Below are positions 58,177-64,000 of a stretch of 64,000 nucleotides of DNA, in pieces. Source of the stretch: LMUY01 sp964235495 (GTDB lineage: Bacteria > Pseudomonadota > Alphaproteobacteria > Acetobacterales > Acetobacteraceae); NCBI GenBank assembly GCA_964235495.1, contig CAXSAX010000009.1:1-64000 (forward strand). The letters are read 5' to 3'. Position numbers and translations under genes: made by a program. The stretch's first letter is position 1. Each line of letters opens with the position of its first letter. A model generated the notes under the pieces. It was not told the DNA's origin. It searched no databases and worked only from the letters and a program-made list of their open reading frames with translations.

Positions 58177-59301
58177 ATGAAGCTCAAGGCTGACCGCGCG
58201 ACGCTGATCAAGGGGCTGGCGCATATCCAGAGCGTGGCCGAGAAGCGCAACACAATTCCGATCCTGGCCAACGTGCTGATCGCAGTGCGGGACGGCAAGC
58301 TGAGCCTCACGGCAACGGACATGGAGATCGCCATCGTCGAGGAGGTGCCCGCCGCCACCAGCCGGGACGGCGCCACCACGGCCCCGGCCACCACGCTGTA
58401 CGAGATTGTGCGCAAGCTGCCGGACGGGGCGGAAGTCGAGCTGGACTTCACCGGCGGAGACGCCCAGCTGGCGCTGCGGGCCGGGCGCTACGCCACCAGC
58501 CTGGTCACGCTGCCGACCGACGACTTCCCGTCCATGACGGCGGGGCAGCTGCCGCACCATTTCCACCTCACTGCCCTGGCGCTGCGTGGGCTGATCGACC
58601 GCACCCGGTTCGCCATCAGCACCGAGGAGACTCGCTACTACCTCAATGGCATTTTCCTGCATGCGGCGGACGGCGATGACGGCCGGGTGCTGCGCGCGGC
58701 CGCCACGGACGGCCATCGGCTGGCCCGGGTGGAGGAGCCGTTGCCGGAGGGCGCCGGGTCCATGCCCGGCGTGATCGTGCCGCGCAAGACGGTCGCCGAG
58801 CTGCGCAAGCTGCTGGACGAGGCCAGCGGGGAGGTGGAGGTGGCGCTGTCCGACACGCGCATTCAGTTCACCGTCGGCACGGTGCAGCTGACCAGCAAGC
58901 TGATCGACGGCACGTTCCCCGAATACGAGCGGGTGATCCCGCGCGACAACGAGAAGATTCTGCGCGTCGGCAAGAAGGACTTCGCCGAGGCGGTCGGCCG
59001 GGTCGCGGCGATCAGCAGCGAGCGGTCTCGCCCGGTGAAGATGTCGCTCTCGCGGGACTTGCTGGTGTTGTCGGCGGCAAGCCCGGAGCAGGGCACGGCC
59101 ACGGAGGAGCTGGACGGGGACCGGGTGAAGTACGACGCCGGGCCGCTCGAGATCGGCTTCCAGGCGCGCTACCTGAACGACATCACCGACCAGATCGGCG
59201 GCGAGGTGGAGTTTCTGTTCAGCGACGGCGCCGCGCCCACGGTCGTGCGGGACGCAGGAGACACCAGCGCGTTGTACGTGCTGATGCCGATGCGGGTATG
59301 A
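58177..59301 (+). CDS. dnaN: DNA polymerase III beta sliding clamp
   Basis: 374 residues of the three-domain clamp: MKLKADRATLIKGLAHIQSV, PILANVLI, LRAAATDGHRLARVE, and C-terminal YVLMPMRV. Forms the ring that holds the polymerase on DNA. GGAGAACCTGCC precedes the ATG. Downstream the usual recF is displaced by the PEP-CTERM gene. Confidence 0.97.
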   Translation: MKLKADRATLIKGLAHIQSVAEKRNTIPILANVLIAVRDGKLSLTATDMEIAIVEEVPAATSRDGATTAPATTLYEIVRKLPDGAEVELDFTGGDAQLALRAGRYATSLVTLPTDDFPSMTAGQLPHHFHLTALALRGLIDRTRFAISTEETRYYLNGIFLHAADGDDGRVLRAAATDGHRLARVEEPLPEGAGSMPGVIVPRKTVAELRKLLDEASGEVEVALSDTRIQFTVGTVQLTSKLIDGTFPEYERVIPRDNEKILRVGKKDFAEAVGRVAAISSERSRPVKMSLSRDLLVLSAASPEQGTATEELDGDRVKYDAGPLEIGFQARYLNDITDQIGGEVEFLFSDGAAPTVVRDAGDTSALYVLMPMRV

Positions 59302-59463
59302 TGGGGTACAGGCGGGCTAAGCTGGTTTGAACCATGGTCCGTTTGGACATACACATGTCGGCTAATCTTACAAATGAGATTCGTGAACCCTCTAGAGCGT
59401 TGTTTTTACAACCTGGCAAGCTAGTTGCATCTGCTCGGGCGTTACCACTCGGGCCTCATTACC

Positions 59464-60174
59464 ATGTTTTGTAAGCGCCTCGTCTCCACCATTGCCCTTG
59501 CAAGCTGCTTTGCCGGCAGCGTGCAGGCCGCGCCGGTGCTTTCGGTGTCGAGCGTGGTGGGCGGCGGCCCGGCGGGCACCGTGTTCGAGACCCTGAACGA
59601 GTTGGCCCTTGGCCAGGCAGGCGGCATGACGAGCGCCGGCGTGATGGTGACGTTCTCTGGCAACGCCGCGGTGGTCGCCGGAGCCAGCACCAACTATTAC
59701 GCGGCTCCCGTGCTGTCGAACGGCGATGGCGCCGCCTTCGGCGATGCGGACGGCGCCGATGCGAGCCGCTACGTCAGCACCGGCTCCGCCGGCGCCGTGG
59801 CTGGTTCCGCCGTCACGTTCACGTTGGCGACCGCCGAGACCTATTTCGGTTTGGCCTGGGGTTCGGTGGACAGCTACGACAGCCTGGCGTTCTATGACGG
59901 CATGAGGCTGATCGAGGTGATCACCGGGGCTGACGTGCTGGCCGGGGCCAACGGCGACCAGTCCGCGGCGGGCACAGCCTACGTAAACATTACCTCCTCG
60001 GTCGCCTTCACGACGATTGTGGCCAGCAGCAGCCAATATGCGTTCGAGTTCGATGACCTGTCTTTCGACGCGCCGGCCGTTTCCGTGCCGGAACCGATGA
60101 CGTTGGCCGTGCTGGGAACCGGCCTGGCCGGCCTTGGGCTTGTGAGACGACGCCACGGAGCGTCTGCCTCGTAG
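59464..60174 (+). CDS. PEP-CTERM sorting-domain protein
   Basis: 236 residues: signal peptide (MFCKRLVSTIALASCFAGSVQA), a beta-rich Ser/Ala/Thr domain, and a C-terminal sorting signal VPEPMTLAVLGTGLAGLGLV followed by RRRHG, the PEP-CTERM layout processed by exosortase. Extracellular or envelope-attached; function unknown. ATG at 59464; no good Shine-Dalgarno is seen, and the 162-bp gap before it is AT-richer than the surroundings. It interrupts the dnaN-recF pair. No exosortase gene lies in the window. Confidence 0.88.
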   Translation: MFCKRLVSTIALASCFAGSVQAAPVLSVSSVVGGGPAGTVFETLNELALGQAGGMTSAGVMVTFSGNAAVVAGASTNYYAAPVLSNGDGAAFGDADGADASRYVSTGSAGAVAGSAVTFTLATAETYFGLAWGSVDSYDSLAFYDGMRLIEVITGADVLAGANGDQSAAGTAYVNITSSVAFTTIVASSSQYAFEFDDLSFDAPAVSVPEPMTLAVLGTGLAGLGLVRRRHGASAS

Positions 60175-60295
60175 GGGGTACGACACGGCTGTCTCCTTCG
60201 CCGTTTTGGCAAGGCATCCTTTTACGAAGGCCGGGGTTCATGGCCCGGCGACGCGCGATTGCCTCGGCAAGCCGTTCGGCGGCTAAAAGAGCCAG

Positions 60296-61429
60296 GTGAT
60301 CCTCACCCGCCTGACCCTCACCGAGTTCCGCAACTACCCGGCCCTGACCTGGCGGCCGGCGGCGCGCTTGGCCGTGATCACCGGGCCGAACGGCAGCGGC
60401 AAGACCAACCTGCTGGAAGCCGTCTCCCTGTTGGTGCCCGGCCGCGGCTTGCGCAATGCCCGCCTGGCGGATTTGCCGCGGGTGGGTGCGGACAGCCGCT
60501 GGGGCGTGGCCGCGGAGTTCGCGGACGGGTTGGCCATCGGCACCGGCTCCCCTCCGGAAGGTCCCACGGACCGCCGCGCCTTCCGCCTGGACGGCGAGCC
60601 GCCGCGCTCCCAGGCCGCCATCGCGGCCCGGCTGGCCGCTGTCTGGCTCACGCCGCAGATGGACCGGCTGTTCGGCGAAGGCGCATCCAGCCGCCGCCGC
60701 TTTCTCGACCGGCTGGTCTGGGCGCTGGAGCCGGGCCATGCGCGGGAGATCGCGGCGCACGACACCGCCATGGCCAGTCGCAACCGGCTGCTGGTGGCCG
60801 GCGGCGCCGACCCGGCTTGGCTGGCCGGGCTGGAGGACGGCATGGTGCGCCACGCCGTGGCCGCGGCCGCTGCCCGCGCTGTCCTGGTGGCCCGGCTGAA
60901 TGCGGCGCTGGACGCGGGCGCGGCGGGCGCATTCCCAGCCGCCCACATTACATTGCTGGACCGGATCGCCGACCGGCTCGCCGCTGACCCGGCGCTTGCG
61001 GTGGAGGACTGGCTGCGCGCCGCCCTGCATGACGCCCGGGCTTCGGACGCCGCCGCCGGGTCCGCCAGCCTGGGGGCGCACCGGGCGGACATGGCGCTGT
61101 CCGACGCCGCGACGGGGCGGGCGGCGGCGCTCGCCAGCACGGGGCAGCAGAAGGCGTTGCTGCTGGGCGTGGTGCTGGGCCATGCCGCCCTCATCGCCGC
61201 CACCCGCGGCGCGCCGCCGGTGCTGCTGCTGGACGAGCCGACCGTCCACCTGGATGCCGTGCGCCGGCGGGACTTGCTGGACGCGTTGGCAGCTGGCAGC
61301 GGAACGGTGCTGTTGACGGGCACGGACGCGCAGGCGTTCGCGCCGCTCCGGGGCCTGGCTGAGGGCTGGCAAACCGGGGATGGCCAGCTGCTGCCGGACG
61401 CCAGCTTTCCCCTGCCCAGGGCTGTCTAA
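60296..61429 (+). CDS. recF: DNA repair and replication protein RecF
   Basis: 377 residues of the SMC-like RecF family: LTLTEFRNYPALTW, Walker A GPNGSGKTNLLEAVSLL, signature region STGQQKALLLGVVLGHA and Walker B LLLDEPTVHLD. Loads RecA at gapped DNA with RecOR. GTG at 60296 is preceded by a weak AGCCAG only. The 121-bp gap from the PEP-CTERM gene contains no gene. gyrB follows. Confidence 0.95.
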   Translation: MILTRLTLTEFRNYPALTWRPAARLAVITGPNGSGKTNLLEAVSLLVPGRGLRNARLADLPRVGADSRWGVAAEFADGLAIGTGSPPEGPTDRRAFRLDGEPPRSQAAIAARLAAVWLTPQMDRLFGEGASSRRRFLDRLVWALEPGHAREIAAHDTAMASRNRLLVAGGADPAWLAGLEDGMVRHAVAAAAARAVLVARLNAALDAGAAGAFPAAHITLLDRIADRLAADPALAVEDWLRAALHDARASDAAAGSASLGAHRADMALSDAATGRAAALASTGQQKALLLGVVLGHAALIAATRGAPPVLLLDEPTVHLDAVRRRDLLDALAAGSGTVLLTGTDAQAFAPLRGLAEGWQTGDGQLLPDASFPLPRAV

Positions 61430-61489
61430 AGCGGGCCTGAACGCCTATATTCCATGGCAGTCCCGACTGACCCGGAGTCTCCTCACGGC

Positions 61490-63931
61490 ATGTCCGATCC
61501 CGCCGCATCCCCGCCCGAAGCCACCCCCGGCAGCGCTGAGTACAGTGCCGACTCCATCTCCGTCCTGCGTGGGCTCGACGCGGTGCGCAAGCGCCCCGGC
61601 ATGTACATCGGCGATACGGATGACGGCTCGGGCCTGCATCACATGGCGTTCGAGATCATCGACAACGCGGTGGACGAGGCGCAGGCCGGGTTCGCCACCA
61701 GCTGCTCGCTGACGCTGAACGCGGACGGCTCGGTGACGGTGCGCGACGATGGTCGCGGCATTCCTACCGATATCCACCATGAGGAAGGCGTGTCCGCCGC
61801 CGAGGTGGTGCTGACCCGGCTGCACGCCGGCGGCAAGTTCAACCAGAACAGCTACAAGGTGTCCGGCGGGCTGCACGGCGTGGGCGCCGCCGTGGTCAAC
61901 GCGCTGTCCGACTGGATGCATGTCCGCATCTGGCGCAACGGGCTGGAGCACTTCATTGGCTTCGCCAACGGGGACGCCGTGGCCCCGCTGGAGGTGGTGG
62001 GCCCGAGCCCCGAGCATTCCGGCACGGAGGTCACGTTCAAGCCGAGCCCGACCACCTTCACCAAGACCGAGTTCGAGTACGCCATCTTGGAGAAGCGGAT
62101 GCGCGAGCTGGCGTTCCTGAACTCCGGCATGAAGATTCGCCTGTGCGACGAGCGCCACGCCCCGGTGCAGGAAACCGACTTCCACTACGAGGGTGGGCTG
62201 ATCGAGTTCGTCCGCTACCTCGACCGCTCCAAGACGCCCGTGCTGGCCGAGCCGATCAGCGTCACGACGCTGGAGAGCCAGGTGGGCATCCGCGTCGAGT
62301 TCGCGCTGGAATGGAACGACAGCTTCCACGAGACCATGCTGTGCTTCACCAACAACATCCCGCAGCGCGACGGCGGCAGCCACCTGGCCGGCTTCCGCCA
62401 GGCGCTGACCCGGGTGGTGACCAAGTATGCCGAGGGCATGGGCAAGAAGGACGTGGCCCTGGTCGGCGAGGACATGCGCGAGGGCATGACCGCCGTGCTG
62501 TCGGTCAAGGTGCCGGACCCCAAGTTCAGCAGCCAGACTAAGGACAAGCTGGTCAGCTCCGAGGTGCAGCCAGTGGTGCAGGCCGCCGTGGCGGACACGG
62601 TGAGCCACTGGTTCGAGACCCATCCGCGCGAGGCCAAGTCCATCGTGCAGAAGGTGATGGACGCGGCCAGCGCGCGCGAGGCCGCCCGCCGGGCCCGCGA
62701 GCTGACCCGGCGCAAGGGCGTGCTGGACGTGAGCACCCTGCCGGGCAAGCTCGCCGACTGCCAGGAGCGCGACGCGGCCAAGGCCGAGATGTTCATCGTC
62801 GAGGGCGACAGCGCCGGCGGCTCCGCCAAGCAGGGCCGAGACCGCAAGTACCAGGCGATCCTGCCGCTGAAGGGCAAGATTCTGAACGTCGAGCGCGCCC
62901 GGTTCGACCGGATGCTGGGCTCGGCCGAGATCGGCACGCTGATCACGGCGCTCGGCACCGGCATCGGCCGCGGCGAGCCGGAGCAGGGCGGCTTCGACAT
63001 CAGCAAGCTGCGCTACCACCGCATCGTCATCATGACGGACGCCGACGTGGACGGCAGCCACATCCGTACCCTGTTGCTGACGTTCTTCTTCCGCCAGATG
63101 CCCGAGCTGATCGAGCGCGGCTACCTCTACATCGCCCAGCCGCCGCTGTTCAAAGCGACCCGTGGCCGCGACGAGCGCTACATCAAGGACGAGGCGTCGC
63201 TGGAAGGCTACTTGCTGGACAAGGCGCTGGCGGAGGCTGTGCTGACCTACGCTGGACAGGACACGCTGCAGGGCGATGAACTGGCGGGCGAGGCCAAGTT
63301 CCTGCGCGAGGCGTGGCTGAACCTGCGCCGCTTGTCGAGCGCCGTGCCGACGGCGCTGCTGGAGCAGGCGGCGATCGCCGGGGTGCTGACGGCGGACCAC
63401 GCCGGCACGATGGGGGAGCGCGCCGACCTGGCCGACCGCTTGGCAGCCATCTCGGCCCCCTCCGAGCGTGGCTGGGTGGTGGACGCGGACGAGCGCGGCC
63501 TGACCATGCGGCGCACAGTGCGTGGCGTGGCCGACTGGCACCGCATCGACGCCGGGTCGCTGCGCAGCGCTGAGGCGCGCTGGCTGTTCGACCGGCGCGA
63601 GGCGCTGGCGCAGAAGTTCGGCCAGCCTGCCGCGCTGAAGCTGGACCGCGACACCGTGAGCGTCCCCGGCCCGGCGAGCGCGTTTGACCGCATCCTGCAG
63701 CAGGGCCGCAAGGGCTTGTCCATCCAGCGGTTCAAGGGATTGGGCGAGATGAACCCCGACCAGCTCTGGAAAACCACGCTCGACCCGACAGTCCGCACCT
63801 TGCTGCAGGTGCGGGTTGGCGACGTGGAGGATGCGGCTGAGGTCTTCTCGACGTTGATGGGCGACGTGGTGGAGCCGCGCCGGGACTTCATCGTCGGCAA
63901 CGCCTTAAGAGTGGCGAACCTGGACGTTTAG
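61490..63931 (+). CDS. gyrB: DNA gyrase subunit B
   Basis: 813 residues from ATG at 61490 (another in-frame ATG at 61454 would add 12). GHKL ATPase with EIIDNAVDEAQAG and GGLHGVGAAVVNALS, transducer, TOPRIM domain (EGDSAGGSAKQGRDRKYQAI, DADVDGSHIRTLLLTFFFRQ) and C-terminal QRFKGLGEMNPDQLWKTT. Supplies the ATP-driven part of supercoiling. GGAG lies 12 bases ahead of 61490. Completes the replication gene group. Confidence 0.96.
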   Translation: MSDPAASPPEATPGSAEYSADSISVLRGLDAVRKRPGMYIGDTDDGSGLHHMAFEIIDNAVDEAQAGFATSCSLTLNADGSVTVRDDGRGIPTDIHHEEGVSAAEVVLTRLHAGGKFNQNSYKVSGGLHGVGAAVVNALSDWMHVRIWRNGLEHFIGFANGDAVAPLEVVGPSPEHSGTEVTFKPSPTTFTKTEFEYAILEKRMRELAFLNSGMKIRLCDERHAPVQETDFHYEGGLIEFVRYLDRSKTPVLAEPISVTTLESQVGIRVEFALEWNDSFHETMLCFTNNIPQRDGGSHLAGFRQALTRVVTKYAEGMGKKDVALVGEDMREGMTAVLSVKVPDPKFSSQTKDKLVSSEVQPVVQAAVADTVSHWFETHPREAKSIVQKVMDAASAREAARRARELTRRKGVLDVSTLPGKLADCQERDAAKAEMFIVEGDSAGGSAKQGRDRKYQAILPLKGKILNVERARFDRMLGSAEIGTLITALGTGIGRGEPEQGGFDISKLRYHRIVIMTDADVDGSHIRTLLLTFFFRQMPELIERGYLYIAQPPLFKATRGRDERYIKDEASLEGYLLDKALAEAVLTYAGQDTLQGDELAGEAKFLREAWLNLRRLSSAVPTALLEQAAIAGVLTADHAGTMGERADLADRLAAISAPSERGWVVDADERGLTMRRTVRGVADWHRIDAGSLRSAEARWLFDRREALAQKFGQPAALKLDRDTVSVPGPASAFDRILQQGRKGLSIQRFKGLGEMNPDQLWKTTLDPTVRTLLQVRVGDVEDAAEVFSTLMGDVVEPRRDFIVGNALRVANLDV

Positions 63932-63968
63932 GGATTTTGCAGGCTTCTTCGCAACTAGGGAGAATGCC

Positions 63969-64000
63969 GTGACCAAGCAGGAATTGACCGACTGGGCGCT
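63969..64000 (+). CDS. start of a further gene, truncated by the window end
   Basis: GTG at 63969 with AGGGAG six bases before it opens a frame reading MTKQELTDWA and continuing past the window. Only ten codons are visible, too few for a family. The spacing from gyrB (37 bp) suggests possible cotranscription. Confidence 0.45.
   Translation, partial: MTKQELTDWA

Noticed and set aside
61445..63541. 698-codon - strand frame over gyrB
   Set aside because: Antisense to gyrB, whose motifs are complete.

Overview
The window is about 64 kb of very GC-rich DNA. It fits an alphaproteobacterium of the order Rhodospirillales, most likely Acetobacteraceae. The reasons are the gene order rpsT-dnaA-dnaN-recF-gyrB, an alphaproteobacterial PhaR/PHA locus, the MoxR-DUF58-DUF4159 operon, a petABC cytochrome bc1 operon, an acid-protease-type sedolisin and heavy use of GTG/TTG starts with ATGA/GTGA gene overlaps. 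The assignment is inferred from gene content; no rRNA or tRNA gene was seen.

Layout. 0.2-3.5 kb: a PHA locus (thiolase, a class III-like PHA synthase, a 100-residue companion protein, divergent phaR). 3.5-9.7 kb: a SYLF protein, a zinc alcohol dehydrogenase, and a tightly overlapping operon of exported hydrolase, membrane spermidine-synthase-like protein and Tat-type methyltransferase. 9.8-12.0 kb: a foreign, AT-richer island with two translationally coupled unknown genes and an orphan adenine methylase; inverted copies of a hairpin-forming repeat lie at 9.8 and 12.7 kb. 12.0-19.8 kb: an ankyrin protein and the MoxR/DUF58/DUF4159/VWA-like envelope operon. 20-24.5 kb: DUF1285, CoA pyrophosphatase, small membrane protein, CCA-adding enzyme, MsbA-like exporter. 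24.5-29 kb: an EmrA/EmrB-type efflux operon with two tandem EmrB paralogues behind a perfect palindromic operator. 29-34.5 kb: GNAT, ComEA-like protein, hemF, petABC, mtnP. 34.5-35.3 kb: an AT-rich insertion with one anchored protein. 35.3-41.7 kb: TIGR02302 protein, lysA, porin, flavin reductase.

41.8-45.4 kb is the most intriguing part. A 23-codon reading frame sits behind a Shine-Dalgarno that matches the whole 16S rRNA tail and is followed by a terminator-like hairpin. Next to it lies a group of glycosyltransferase, methyltransferase, PIG-L deacetylase and acyl-CoA dehydrogenase genes with no assigned pathway. 45.5-51 kb: a sedolisin and an ABC importer with a double-length permease but no binding protein. 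51-56 kb: CZB protein, dut-coaBC-ubiE, fpg with an altered zinc finger, a heptad-repeat protein and a crotonase. 56-64 kb: rpsT, dnaA, dnaN, a PEP-CTERM protein gene that splits dnaN from recF, gyrB, and the first codons of a further gene.

Functional themes are PHA storage, envelope maintenance, drug efflux, respiration and chromosome replication. The core genes are ordinary. The accessory points are the two AT-rich insertions, the 23-codon peptide with its neighbours, and several in-frame tandem repeats inside proteins.
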